DNA from: an uncultured Eubacteriales bacterium
Lineage (GTDB): Bacteria > Bacillota > Clostridia > Christensenellales > Aristaeellaceae
Length of the DNA stretch: 64,000 bases
Assembly (NCBI GenBank): GCA_900548145.1
Contig: URJB01000002.1
Coordinates: forward strand, 41,588-105,587
Direction of reading: 5' to 3'
The notes beneath the pieces are model-generated. The model ran no database searches. It saw only the letters and a program-made list of their open reading frames with translations, and was not told the DNA's origin. The translations under genes were made by a program, and so were the position numbers. This document shows positions 35,217 through 43,686 of this stretch, one piece after another. Within the stretch, counting starts at the first letter, position 1. Each line of letters opens with the position of its first letter.

Positions 35217-35250
35217 GAGCCTTCCGGGCGCTTCCCGGAAGGCTTTTTTC
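35217..35250 (+). terminator. Terminator, copy 2
   Basis: Same GAGCCTTCCGGG hairpin as copy 1, here followed by T6; this looks like the original rha operon terminator. Confidence 0.8.
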
Positions 35251-35260
35251 TGTACGTTTT

Positions 35261-36757
35261 TCAGGGACGAATGACCGTGTAGGCAGGCTTTTCCTCCACC
35301 TGCACATAGGGGTGGGCCGTGAAGTAATTCAGAATCAGCTCGCTGATTTCGGTCTGAAGCTCCCGAACCCGGGGGCAGTCTGCGTAATAGGGAAAATCGC
35401 CCGCGCCTGTGGCCCGATAGCTGGACAGGCACAGCGTGAAGGAATCCTCCGGCTGCACCGGCTTTCCGTGATATTCCAGCCGGAAGACCCGCCTGCCCAC
35501 CGGCTGACGCAGGTCGAAGCCGTATTCAACGCCGCTGAAATAGTCGTAGTTGAAGTGAGCCTCCTTCGGCTGCAGGAAGGAACGGGCCACAGCCAGCGTA
35601 CCGTCTGCTTGTATGTCAAAATAGCTGGCGCATTGCTCCAGAGCCTGCCGCAGAATGCCGCCGGTAACGCGCAGCACCACCAACGTGTTGGAATATACAT
35701 AGCTGGCTACCACGTCCCGCACGGTAACGGCGCTGTCAAACCCGCGCAGGCTGTTGGGCAGGGCGGCGCAGGAAATATCCGCGCCGCTGGCCTCCAGCTG
35801 CACCTGATTGAAGAAGGCCGCGATGGGCGAGGATTCCAGCGCCATGGTCAGCTTGTCCTCGGGCCAGAGGGCACGGCTCAGATGACCGATGGGCCGGTCC
35901 AGCCAGCCGTTCACATCCTTCCAGAGCCGCTGCTGGGAAGGGGTCAGCTCTGCGTGAGCGGGGGGAGTCATCAGCTGCGAATGGAACGTTCCGTCTTCCT
36001 CCAGCTCTACCTTTACGTAAGCGGCGGCATTGCAGGGCGTTTGCACCACATGGGTTCCGGCGTACTGCCTGTCGGCCATGGCGATATGCTGATGGCCCGT
36101 CAGCAGCAGGTCGAAGGGAAGCTCCTCGCACAGACGGCAGCCCTCGTTTTCATCCGTGGAGCTGAGGCGTTCGCCGGTGCGCAGATCCTTTTCCAGCCCG
36201 CCGTGGTACAGGCCGATAAGCACGTCCACCTGACCGCGCAGCTTTTCTGCCAGCGGCCGGGCCGCCTCTACCGGGTCGGTCAGGGTGAAGCGGGTCAGAT
36301 TTTCCGGCTTTTCCCAAAGGGTCACCCAGTGGGTCACCAGCCCGATAACGCCCACTCGAAGGCCGTTTTCCATCGTGCGGACGGCATAGGGGAGGAGAGG
36401 CAGCCCGCCTGTCCGGTCGGTCACGTTGGCGCAGAGACACTGGGCGTTCAGCCGGGTCAGGTAGCTTTCCAGCGCGCCGTAGCCGTTGTTGAAGTCGTGG
36501 TTGCCCAGCGTGACAAAGTCGTACTGCCGGTCGTTCAGCGCGTCCGCCACAGGCAGGGGCAGATGATGGCCGTAGCAGTAATAGGTCAGGGGAGAACCCT
36601 GAATGGTGTCGCCGCCGTCGATGATCAGCGTGTTTCCATCCTTGGGAAAGCGCATGGAAAGCAGCCCCATGGGTCGGGGCTGCTGGTCGCAGAAATGACT
36701 GGGGTAAAGATACCCATGGGTATCGGAGGTAAAGTAGATCGTCAGCCGGTTCGCCAT
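35261..36757 (-). CDS. 5'-nucleotidase/2',3'-cyclic phosphodiesterase-type metallophosphoesterase
   Basis: UshA/CpdB-like protein of 498 aa. The N-terminal calcineurin-like domain shows IYFTSDTHGYLYP, LIIDGGDTIQG, TLGNHDFNNG and LTGHQHIAM, all metal-binding blocks. The C-terminal substrate domain has ALPNSLRGF and DFPYYADCPRV. There is no signal peptide, whereas classical UshA is exported, so this one would act in the cytoplasm. The start is ATG 36757, two nucleotides after the stop of a PhnE-type permease; the open frame to 36877 is a shadow. As last gene of the phn-type operon it may release phosphate from what the importer brings in. Confidence 0.88.
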   Translation of the reverse strand: MANRLTIYFTSDTHGYLYPSHFCDQQPRPMGLLSMRFPKDGNTLIIDGGDTIQGSPLTYYCYGHHLPLPVADALNDRQYDFVTLGNHDFNNGYGALESYLTRLNAQCLCANVTDRTGGLPLLPYAVRTMENGLRVGVIGLVTHWVTLWEKPENLTRFTLTDPVEAARPLAEKLRGQVDVLIGLYHGGLEKDLRTGERLSSTDENEGCRLCEELPFDLLLTGHQHIAMADRQYAGTHVVQTPCNAAAYVKVELEEDGTFHSQLMTPPAHAELTPSQQRLWKDVNGWLDRPIGHLSRALWPEDKLTMALESSPIAAFFNQVQLEASGADISCAALPNSLRGFDSAVTVRDVVASYVYSNTLVVLRVTGGILRQALEQCASYFDIQADGTLAVARSFLQPKEAHFNYDYFSGVEYGFDLRQPVGRRVFRLEYHGKPVQPEDSFTLCLSSYRATGAGDFPYYADCPRVRELQTEISELILNYFTAHPYVQVEEKPAYTVIRP

Positions 36758-36759
36758 GC

Positions 36760-37593
36760 TTACCCCCGCGCCAGACGCTTGCGAATCTTGGTGGAGAGCC
36801 ACTCGATCAGCAGCATCAGCACCACCATGCCGCACAGGTACGCGCCCACCATGCTCCAGCGGCTGGAATTGATGCACTGGATCAGGGCCGCGCCGATGCC
36901 GCCCGCGCCCACGATGCCCAGCGTGGTGGCGTCCTTGACGTTGATGTCAAAGCGGTAGATCACGGTGGAGATGAAGTTGGGGATGATCTGGGGCAGCAGC
37001 CCGTAGCGAATCTTCTGGAAGGCGGTGCAGCCGGCGGCGTCCAGACTTTCCAGAATGCGGGTATCCACATCCGCGATGGCGGTGATGTACATTTTGGAGA
37101 TCATGCCGATGGAGCAGATGGACTGGGTGACCACGCCGCAGAAGGCGTTGGGCCCGGTGACCCGGATCCAGACCAGCGCCCAAACCAGACTGGGAATGGT
37201 GCGGATCATCAGGATAAACGCACGGAAGATGAAGGCTACCCAGCCGGGAACGATTTTGTCCGAGGCCAGAAAGCTGAAGGGAATGGCCAGAATGCCGCCG
37301 ATCAGCGTGCCCAGCACGGCGATTGCCACCGTCTGCAAAAGCTGATAGGGCACGCCCTCCGGCGTAAGGTTGAAGAGCAGCGCGGTATCCGGGTGGGTCA
37401 GGCCGTTCCATACGCCCTTGGCCACCTCCACGCCCTTGGTGGCAAAGCCCTTGAACACCACCGCCGAGCCGGACCAGCCCAGCAGGGAGAACACGATCAG
37501 CAAAATCAGCGTGTATGCCCACCAAAGCCGGGGGCGGGCTTCATAGGCTTCCTGAATCGTCATGGGACGATCCGTTTTGTTTTGTTGTGCCAT
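36760..37593 (-). CDS. phnE: Phosphonate-type ABC transporter permease (second PhnE)
   Basis: Membrane subunit of a PhnCDE-type importer, 277 aa with about six helices. Family marks are IPSLVWALVWIRVTGPNAFCG and the coupling helix AAGCTAFQKIRYGLLPQIIPNF near residue 195. A C-terminal GIVGAGGIGAALIQ is shared with the first PhnE. I chose ATG 37593 because AGGAGG is 9 nt upstream; ATG 37602 abuts it. It follows the first permease by 14 nt. Two different PhnE genes, forming a heterodimer, are common in Bacillota. Confidence 0.92.
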   Translation of the reverse strand: MAQQNKTDRPMTIQEAYEARPRLWWAYTLILLIVFSLLGWSGSAVVFKGFATKGVEVAKGVWNGLTHPDTALLFNLTPEGVPYQLLQTVAIAVLGTLIGGILAIPFSFLASDKIVPGWVAFIFRAFILMIRTIPSLVWALVWIRVTGPNAFCGVVTQSICSIGMISKMYITAIADVDTRILESLDAAGCTAFQKIRYGLLPQIIPNFISTVIYRFDINVKDATTLGIVGAGGIGAALIQCINSSRWSMVGAYLCGMVVLMLLIEWLSTKIRKRLARG

Positions 37594-37607
37594 CGTTCCC
37601 ATCCTCC

Positions 37608-38462
37608 TCAGCTCAGCTTCTTACGCAGGTATTCGCTGGTGTTTTCAATGATGAGCACCACCACGAACAGGGTCAGCAGCAGCGTTCCCAGCCCGTGATA
37701 GTCGCGCCAGCCGACGCGCTCGTTGATCAGAATGCCCAGACCGCCGGCGCCTACGTAGCCCAGAATGGCTGCGGCGCGGATGTTCATTTCAAGGCTGTAC
37801 AGGCAGTAGCTCAGATAGGTGGGCAGAATCTGAGGGAAGCAGGCGGACCAGAAGGACTGGAACTTGTTGCCGCCCGCAGACTCCATGGCCTCGAAAGCGC
37901 CCATGTCGATGGTCTCGATGGCCTCGTACAGCATCTTGGATACCACGCCGAAGGTAAACACGGTGATGGCCATAGTGCCGGCAAAGGTGCCCAGCCCGAA
38001 GATCAGCGCGGCGAACTTGGCGATAACCAGCGTGGGCAGGGTACGGATCAGGTTCAACAGGAAGCGGCACAGGGCCACCACAATGCCGTTGCGGTTGATG
38101 TTGGTGGAGGAAACCACGGCAAAGGGCAGGGCCAGCGTAGCGCCCAGCACGGAGCCCAGAATGGACATCTTGATGGTATCCACCAGCGGGCCGATCACCT
38201 TGGGCAGGAAGCTCCAGTCGGGCTGGAAGATCTGCTCCAGAATAACGGTGAACTGATGACCGCGCTTGATCAGAATGCTGAAATCAAACCCGGTCAGAAC
38301 GACGGAAGCCCAGACGGCGGCGACGACGCAGATCCAGATCAGCGGCTGGCGGGAGCGGGGGCGCTCCACCGTATGGCCGTTGGGAAGCGTGATCACCTGC
38401 GGCTTGAACAACCGGTCAAACAGCGGCGTCCGGTATTCCGTTGCTGCGTTTTTCTTTTTCAT
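37608..38462 (-). CDS. phnE: Phosphonate-type ABC transporter permease (first PhnE)
   Basis: First of two PhnE-type permeases, 284 aa. An N-terminal cytoplasmic stretch precedes the helices; LIRTLPTLVIAKFAALIFGLG and the coupling helix SAGGNKFQSFWSACFPQILPTY are diagnostic, as is ILGYVGAGGLGILI. The start at ATG 38462 has GAGAGGG 7 nt upstream; an ATG at 38477 overlaps the phnC stop as ATGA but lacks a ribosome binding site. It is encoded directly after phnC. Confidence 0.92.
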   Translation of the reverse strand: MKKKNAATEYRTPLFDRLFKPQVITLPNGHTVERPRSRQPLIWICVVAAVWASVVLTGFDFSILIKRGHQFTVILEQIFQPDWSFLPKVIGPLVDTIKMSILGSVLGATLALPFAVVSSTNINRNGIVVALCRFLLNLIRTLPTLVIAKFAALIFGLGTFAGTMAITVFTFGVVSKMLYEAIETIDMGAFEAMESAGGNKFQSFWSACFPQILPTYLSYCLYSLEMNIRAAAILGYVGAGGLGILINERVGWRDYHGLGTLLLTLFVVVLIIENTSEYLRKKLS

Positions 38463-38473
38463 GCTTGGCCCTC

Positions 38474-39232
38474 TCATTCCCCGGCCTGAGGCACGGAAGC
38501 GCCGTTGTAAATGCTGTCCAGAACCTCCTGCATCACGTCGGCGGTGGGGCCGTCGTAGACGATCTCGCCGGCGCGGATACCGATGACGCGGGTGGCGTAT
38601 TTCAGGGCCAGATCAACATGGTGAATATTGATCAGCACCGTAATATTCATTTCCTCGTTGATGCGCTTGAAGTCGCTCATGACCTGATGGGCGGTCACGG
38701 GGTCCAGCGCGGCCACGGGCTCGTCGGCCAGAATGATGGTGGGGTTCTGGTTCAGGGTGCGGGCCAGCGCCACGCGCTGCTGCTGGCCGCCGGAAAGCTG
38801 GTCGCAGCGGGTATAGGCCTTGTCCAGAATGCCCACCTTATCCAGCGCCTCCAGGGCCTGCAGCTTCTGCTCTCTGGTAAAAATGCCGAACAGAACCCGG
38901 AAGAAGTTCATATCGGGCACCATGGAGGAAAGCACGTTTTTGATGGCGGTGGAGCGGGTAATCAGGTTGAAGGACTGAAAGATCATGCCGATTTTGCGGC
39001 GGAAGCGGCGCATGGACTTGCCCCGCAGGGTCATTACGTCCACGCCGTCCACCGTCAGCGTGCCCTCGGTAACGTCGATCATGCGGTTGATGGTACGGAT
39101 CAGCGTGGATTTACCGGCGCCGGAGAGGCCGATGATGGCGACAAACTCGCCCTGATCAATGGTCAGGTTTACATCCTTCAGGCCTTTGACGCCATTGGGA
39201 TAGGTCTTGCTCACGTGTTGGAATTCGATCAA
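38474..39232 (-). CDS. phnC: Phosphonate-type ABC transporter ATPase
   Basis: ATP-binding subunit of the PhnCDE-type importer, 252 aa. Walker A GLSGAGKSTLIR, Q-loop IFQSFNLI, signature LSGGQQQRVALARTL, Walker B IILADEPVAALDP and switch His NIHHVDLAL are intact. The start is TTG 39232 with AAGGGG 8 nt upstream. Its own promoter (39285-39313) lies in the gap after phnD, so it is read both from that promoter and by leakage past the phnD hairpin. Confidence 0.95.
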   Translation of the reverse strand: MIEFQHVSKTYPNGVKGLKDVNLTIDQGEFVAIIGLSGAGKSTLIRTINRMIDVTEGTLTVDGVDVMTLRGKSMRRFRRKIGMIFQSFNLITRSTAIKNVLSSMVPDMNFFRVLFGIFTREQKLQALEALDKVGILDKAYTRCDQLSGGQQQRVALARTLNQNPTIILADEPVAALDPVTAHQVMSDFKRINEEMNITVLINIHHVDLALKYATRVIGIRAGEIVYDGPTADVMQEVLDSIYNGASVPQAGE

Positions 39233-39284
39233 GATATCGACCCCTTTTTCGGCTGCGCCGTGTATTTTTGTAAAGGTTGCCTAT

Positions 39285-39313
39285 AATATAACACGAACCC
39301 CGGGGAAGTACAA
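39285..39313 (-). promoter_or_regulatory. Internal promoter ahead of phnC
   Basis: On the minus strand TTGTAC and TATATT with 17 bp spacing; the spacer contains the palindrome CCCCGGGG. Confidence 0.6.
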
Positions 39314-39349
39314 GAAAAAAACAGGGAGCCCCGGGAAAAAAGGCAGAAT

Positions 39350-39374
39350 CAAAGGGGCGGCTGGGCCGCCCCTT
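39350..39374 (-). terminator. Attenuator hairpin between phnD and phnC
   Basis: AAAGGGGCGGC and GCCGCCCCTTT, an 11-bp perfect stem with a 3-nt loop, lies 22 nt beyond the phnD stop; T runs further on may allow partial termination. Confidence 0.75.
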
Positions 39375-39396
39375 TGCGAGGTATCAGGGAAAACGA

Positions 39397-40446
39397 TTAC
39401 TGCACGACCGTCAGAGCGGTACGAGCGCCGTCGTAATCCGCGTCGGTGGCGACGGCATAGCCCTTGTGGCTGTACACGGAGAAGATCTCCTGACCTTCGG
39501 GGGTGTTGATGATGTTGATCAGAGACTGCTGCATGGCGGCGATGAATTCAGGATTGTACACCTGAGGATTGGCGGTGGTGATGGCCACGGTATCGTTGTA
39601 GATAGGCGCGGTCACGCCGATCACGTTCAGCTCGTTCCAGATGGAATCCTTGCGGCCCATGCCGGCCTTGCCGGTCTCGTCCTTGGAATCGGTGGGCAGG
39701 TTCCAGGCCTTTTCATAGTCGCGGCGGCCGTCGGCGTAGCACACGATGATGTCAAACTGCTCGGCGGCAGCCTGTGCGAAAGCGTCGGCGTAGCCCACGC
39801 TGGGGGTCACGTTGCTCAGGTCGGAGATCTTTTTGCCGTCGTAGTTTTCCATCAGCCACATGGTGGGGTAGATGTAACCGGCGGAGGAAGAGGTGTTGCT
39901 CACGGCCCAGTTGGCCTTGTCCAGATCTTCCCAAGTCAGCTTTTCACCAGCGTTGACCTTGGCGGCCAGCTCCTTGCCGTAGGCGGAAGGGGTGGCGTAG
40001 ATCAGGGAACGGTAGAAGGTCACCTGCTTGTCGGTGGGCAGGGTCTTGTTGTCGTCGCCGTTCCAGGTCCGGGGATCGGTGCTGTCATTGCTCAGACCAT
40101 CGCGGGTGGCGGTCAGGATCACGTCCACTTCTTTATTCTGGCTGTAGATGGCATAGGTGCCGCCGGGCAGCCAACCGATGTCGATCGCGCCTGCACACAT
40201 GGCTTCGCCGGTCGCTTCATAGCTGGTGCCGACGGTGATGTCCACTTCGCCGATGTCGTAGCCGTGCTTGGCCATTTCAGCTTGCACCAGCTGAGGCAGA
40301 TTCTTGGTGCCGGTGATGATCACGTCCGCGTCCTTGGAGGGAACGAATTCGAAGGTCAGCTTGTCCAGCTTGATGTTTTCCGCCAGCGCGGCGGTGCAGG
40401 ACAGGAGCATCAGGGCAGCCATGAGAATTGCAACAACCTTTTTCAT
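39397..40446 (-). CDS. phnD: Phosphonate/phosphate-ester ABC transporter binding protein
   Basis: Binding protein of the PhnD family, 349 aa. The signal region MKKVVAILMAALMLLSCTAALAE may be read as a lipobox (LLSC) or a signal peptidase I site (ALA). The mature part begins KLTFEFVPSKDADVIITGT, and TVGTSYEATGEAMCAGAIDIGWLPGGTYAI is the typical ligand loop. A -10 box TATAAT lies at 40487-40492 (minus) with only a weak -35, so activation is likely. First gene of the phnDCEE-phosphoesterase operon. The ligand could be a phosphonate, phosphite or organic phosphate ester; the downstream phosphoesterase favours the last. Confidence 0.92.
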   Translation of the reverse strand: MKKVVAILMAALMLLSCTAALAENIKLDKLTFEFVPSKDADVIITGTKNLPQLVQAEMAKHGYDIGEVDITVGTSYEATGEAMCAGAIDIGWLPGGTYAIYSQNKEVDVILTATRDGLSNDSTDPRTWNGDDNKTLPTDKQVTFYRSLIYATPSAYGKELAAKVNAGEKLTWEDLDKANWAVSNTSSSAGYIYPTMWLMENYDGKKISDLSNVTPSVGYADAFAQAAAEQFDIIVCYADGRRDYEKAWNLPTDSKDETGKAGMGRKDSIWNELNVIGVTAPIYNDTVAITTANPQVYNPEFIAAMQQSLINIINTPEGQEIFSVYSHKGYAVATDADYDGARTALTVVQ

Positions 40447-40568
40447 GTGTTTGTATTCCTCCTCATTTTTTTAGGAATCCTTGGTCATTATAGCATGAAA
40501 GTATCCATAAGAAAAGTCGGAAGTATGACAAATATCTATCTCTTTTGTGGGAAAGGGGAAAGAAAGTC

Positions 40569-40597
40569 TTGCTATTTGGAGGGGGAACAGGTATAAT
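40569..40597 (+). promoter_or_regulatory. Promoter of the IclR-aldolase-kinase operon
   Basis: TTGCTA and a perfect TATAAT, 17 bp apart, 51 nt upstream of the ATG. Confidence 0.75.
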
Positions 40598-40648
40598 TGA
40601 TTTATCGGGAATGCTGTTCCCATATGAGAACAAAAATGGGGGGATTCA

Positions 40649-41410
40649 ATGGCTGAAATCCCAAACAGAACGCTGCAGCGGGGGCTGGAGATGCTGGAAA
40701 CGCTCAGTGCCCATCCACAGGGAATAGCCCTGTGCGACCTGACTCGCGCCATGGGTCTGCCCCGTACAACTGCTTACAATCTGCTGCAGACGCTGGTGTA
40801 TCTGGGCTATGCCGTGCTTTCCCCAAAAAACGGAAAGTACGTGCTGGGCTCCCGAATGTTCGAGATCGGCTCGGCCTGGATGCAGGATCGGGACGCTATG
40901 CCCCTGCTGCGGGAGGGAATGCGGCGGCTTCAGTCGGCATTGAACGAAACGGTGCATCTGGGCGTTCGCTCCGGCAATGAGATGCTGTATATCGACAAGC
41001 TGGACTCCACCCGTGCGATCCGCATGACGAGCCGAATCGGAACCCGTGCGCCGCTGTACTGTACGGCGCTGGGCAAGGCGCTGCTTTCCGGCATGACGGA
41101 CGAGCAGATTCGCCGCCTGTACGGGCAGGAAGAACTGAAAGCCTACACGGCCCATACCATTACGGACGTGGACAGACTGCTTGAGCAGATCGGGGAAGTT
41201 CGCCGAAATGGCTACGCGGTGGAACGGGAGGAAAACGAACCCAACGTCTGCTGTGTGGCGGTGCCACTGTGCAGCGCGGCGGGGGAGGCGGTCTACGCCA
41301 TGAGCGTGTCCGCACCGTCCTTTCGAATGGAGGAAACAGAATTGAGGCACAGTGTGGAGATGCTGACGAGCGTTCGCCAGAAGCTCGAACCCTATCTGCA
41401 AACCGTCTGA
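40649..41410 (+). CDS. IclR-family transcriptional regulator, probable KDG/uronate pathway control
   Basis: IclR-type regulator of 253 aa. The winged helix is NRTLQRGLEMLETLSAHPQG with LPRTTAYNLLQTLVYLGYA (residues ~5-60). The C-terminal effector domain shows LYCTALGKALLSG and CVAVPLCSAAGEAVYAMSVSAP. GGGGGG precedes the ATG. It is 51 nt ahead of the KDPG aldolase gene and is thought to respond to 2-keto-3-deoxygluconate or a relative, as KdgR does; this is family inference. Confidence 0.9.
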   Translation: MAEIPNRTLQRGLEMLETLSAHPQGIALCDLTRAMGLPRTTAYNLLQTLVYLGYAVLSPKNGKYVLGSRMFEIGSAWMQDRDAMPLLREGMRRLQSALNETVHLGVRSGNEMLYIDKLDSTRAIRMTSRIGTRAPLYCTALGKALLSGMTDEQIRRLYGQEELKAYTAHTITDVDRLLEQIGEVRRNGYAVEREENEPNVCCVAVPLCSAAGEAVYAMSVSAPSFRMEETELRHSVEMLTSVRQKLEPYLQTV

Positions 41411-41461
41411 CGGTTTCAAGCTGGAAATACCACTTTATCGTTTATGAGGGAGGAAAGAATC

Positions 41462-42418
41462 ATGGATATGATGGAAAAACTGTCTCTGGCTGGGCTGGTG
41501 CCGGTCATCAAGGTGGAAGACGCGGCCGATGCGGTGCCGCTGTGCCGGGCGCTGTCCAAGGGCGGCCTGCCGGTGGCGGAGATCACCTTCCGCACGGATG
41601 CGGCGGAGGAAGCCATTCGTCGGGTACACGAGGAACTGCCGGAGGTAATGCTGGGTGCCGGCACCGTGCTGACCAAGGAGCAGGTAGACCGGGCCGTAGC
41701 GGCGGGCGCGGCCTATATCGTTTCGCCCGGCCTTAATCGGGAAATCGTCCGTTATTGCAGGGAAAAGGGCGTGCCGATCATTCCCGGCTGCGCCAATCCC
41801 AGCGATATAGAAGTGGCGCTGGAGGAATGCTTGAAGACTGTCAAGTTCTTCCCGGCGGAGGCGCTGGGCGGCATCCAGATGATCAAGGCCATGTCCGCAC
41901 CCTATGGCGGCGTGACCTTCCTGCCTACCGGCGGTATTAACGAAAGCAATTTGAATGATTATTTGTCCTTCCCCAAGGTCGTCGCCTGCGGCGGCAGCTG
42001 GATGGTCCCGCAGGATGCCATCGCCACGAAGGACTGGGAACGCATCGAGCGCCTGACCCGCAGCGCCGTCAACGCCATGCTGGGGCTGGAACTCAAGCAC
42101 GTGGGCGTGAACAGCGGCGACCCGGAGACTGCCGCGAAGGACGCGGCGCAGTTCGCCCGACTGCTGGGCTGGGAGCTGGACGAACAGCCCATCGCCACCT
42201 TTGTGGGCGGCGGTTTTGAGATCATGAAGATCCCCTTCCGGGGCAAGAACGGCCATGTGGCCATCGGCTGCAACAATATCAAGCGCGCCCGCTGGCACAT
42301 GGAGCGCCGCGGCTTCGTCTTCGACGATGACAGCGTCATCATGAAAAACGGCAAGCTGCGCGCCATTTACCTTAAGGACGACATCGCCGGTTTTGCCGTG
42401 CATCTGCTCCAAAAATAA
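41462..42418 (+). CDS. eda: KDPG/KHG aldolase with extra C-terminal VOC-like domain
   Basis: Class I aldolase that cleaves 2-keto-3-deoxy-6-phosphogluconate to pyruvate and glyceraldehyde-3-phosphate. The first ~205 residues are a complete aldolase: catalytic Glu in PVAEITFRTD, VLTKEQVDRAVAAGA, and the Schiff-base Lys in CLKTVKFFPAE. The last ~110 residues (from LELKHVGVNSGDPETA) resemble a VOC/glyoxalase-like fold, with HVGVN and HVAIGCNNIKRARWHMERRGF. Ordinary Eda is ~210 aa, so this is a fusion known in some Clostridia but of unexplained role. Start ATG 41462 follows GGGAGG. The kinase that makes its substrate is next. Confidence 0.88.
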   Translation: MDMMEKLSLAGLVPVIKVEDAADAVPLCRALSKGGLPVAEITFRTDAAEEAIRRVHEELPEVMLGAGTVLTKEQVDRAVAAGAAYIVSPGLNREIVRYCREKGVPIIPGCANPSDIEVALEECLKTVKFFPAEALGGIQMIKAMSAPYGGVTFLPTGGINESNLNDYLSFPKVVACGGSWMVPQDAIATKDWERIERLTRSAVNAMLGLELKHVGVNSGDPETAAKDAAQFARLLGWELDEQPIATFVGGGFEIMKIPFRGKNGHVAIGCNNIKRARWHMERRGFVFDDDSVIMKNGKLRAIYLKDDIAGFAVHLLQK

Positions 42419-42454
42419 GGCGTACAACGCACAAACAGGAAAGGAAATCAGCCC

Positions 42455-43489
42455 GTGAACCAGAAAGTCGTTACCTTCGGCGAGATCATGCTTCGTCTGA
42501 AAAGCCCCGGTTACGAGCGCTTTTTTCAGTCTCCCGCGTTGGAGGCTACCTTCGGCGGCAGCGAGGCCAACGTCAGCGTTTCGCTGGCCAATTATGGCAT
42601 GGACACCGCCTTTGTGACCGTGCTGCCCGATCATGAGATCGGCGACGCGTGCCTGCGCGAGCTGCGGGGCTTCGGCGTGGACACTTCCAAGATCGTCCGC
42701 CGGGAGGGCCGGATGGGCGTTTACTATCTGGAGACCGGCGCGGTGCAGCGCCCCAGCAAGGTGATCTACGACAGGGAAGGATCTGTATTCTGCAACGCCA
42801 GACCAGGCGATTTTGACTGGGACAGCGTGTTTGAGGGCGCGTCCTGGTTCCACATCACCGGCATTACCCCCGCCGTCAGTGAGGGCTCGGCAGAGCTTTC
42901 GCTGGAAGCGGTGCGGGAGGCCAAAAAGAGAGGGCTGCAGGTAAGCTGCGACCTGAACTACCGCAGCAATCTGTGGAAGTACGGCAAGACCCCCGAGCAG
43001 GTGATGGTCCCGCTGGTTCGGTATGTGGATACGCTGATCGCCAACGAAGGGCATTTTCGGACGATGCTGGGCCTTCGGACGGATGAAGTGGAAACCGTCC
43101 GGGACGGCCGGAGCGATGAACAATGCCGCGCTATTGCCGATCTGGCCATGGAAGCCTATCCCAACCTTCGGCGGGTGCTGCTCACTCAGCGGGAATCCAT
43201 CAGCGCCAGCCATAACGACTGGAGCGCCCTGCTGTATAACGGCAAGGAACTGCTTCATTCCCGGAAGTACGCCATTACGGACATCGTGGATCGGGTCGGC
43301 GGCGGCGACAGCCTTGATGCGGGTCTGATCTACGGCCTGAGCCATTACGGCGACGAGAAAACCGCGCTGGAGTTCGCCGTGGCGGCCAGCTGCCTGAAGC
43401 ATACCATCCCGGGCGACTACAACCGCTGCAAGGTCTCCGAGGTGGAAGCTCTGATGAACGGCAGCGGCAGCGGAAAAGTCCAGCGGTAA
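42455..43489 (+). CDS. kdgK: 2-keto-3-deoxygluconate kinase (PfkB family)
   Basis: Ribokinase-like sugar kinase of 344 aa that phosphorylates KDG to KDPG for the aldolase upstream. It begins KVVTFGEIMLRLKSPG, with FGGSEANVSVSLANYG (PfkB signature 1 region) and the catalytic GGGDSLDAGLIYGLSHYG near the C terminus. The start is GTG 42455 with AGGAAAGGA upstream. No isomerase or dehydratase to make KDG is found here, so those steps are encoded elsewhere. A terminator follows. Confidence 0.92.
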   Translation: MNQKVVTFGEIMLRLKSPGYERFFQSPALEATFGGSEANVSVSLANYGMDTAFVTVLPDHEIGDACLRELRGFGVDTSKIVRREGRMGVYYLETGAVQRPSKVIYDREGSVFCNARPGDFDWDSVFEGASWFHITGITPAVSEGSAELSLEAVREAKKRGLQVSCDLNYRSNLWKYGKTPEQVMVPLVRYVDTLIANEGHFRTMLGLRTDEVETVRDGRSDEQCRAIADLAMEAYPNLRRVLLTQRESISASHNDWSALLYNGKELLHSRKYAITDIVDRVGGGDSLDAGLIYGLSHYGDEKTALEFAVAASCLKHTIPGDYNRCKVSEVEALMNGSGSGKVQR

Positions 43490-43503
43490 AACGGCAAATA
43501 AAG

Positions 43504-43546
43504 CGCCCCCAGCCGAACCTTTTTCAGGATTCGGCGGGGGCGTTTG
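43504..43546 (+). terminator. Terminator of the IclR-eda-kdgK operon
   Basis: CGCCCCC..CCGAA pairs with TTCGG..GGGGGCG, followed by TTTGTTC. Confidence 0.85.
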
Positions 43547-43642
43547 TTCATCATTTGTAGGATACCTTTTTTCGTAAATGGCGCTTTGCCGGTTCATGGA
43601 AAAGAGCAGGCCGGAGAAAATTGCATTTTGCCAGTAATTTGA

Positions 43643-43680
43643 GCCCGCCGAACGTTTTTTGCGTTCGGCGGGCCTTTAGA
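43643..43680. terminator. Hairpin next to the fucI 3' end
   Basis: GCCCGCCGAACG and CGTTCGGCGGGC, a 12-bp perfect stem. It ends 13 nt before the fucI stop on the opposite strand and may end that transcript. Confidence 0.75.
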
Positions 43681-43686
43681 TACCGT

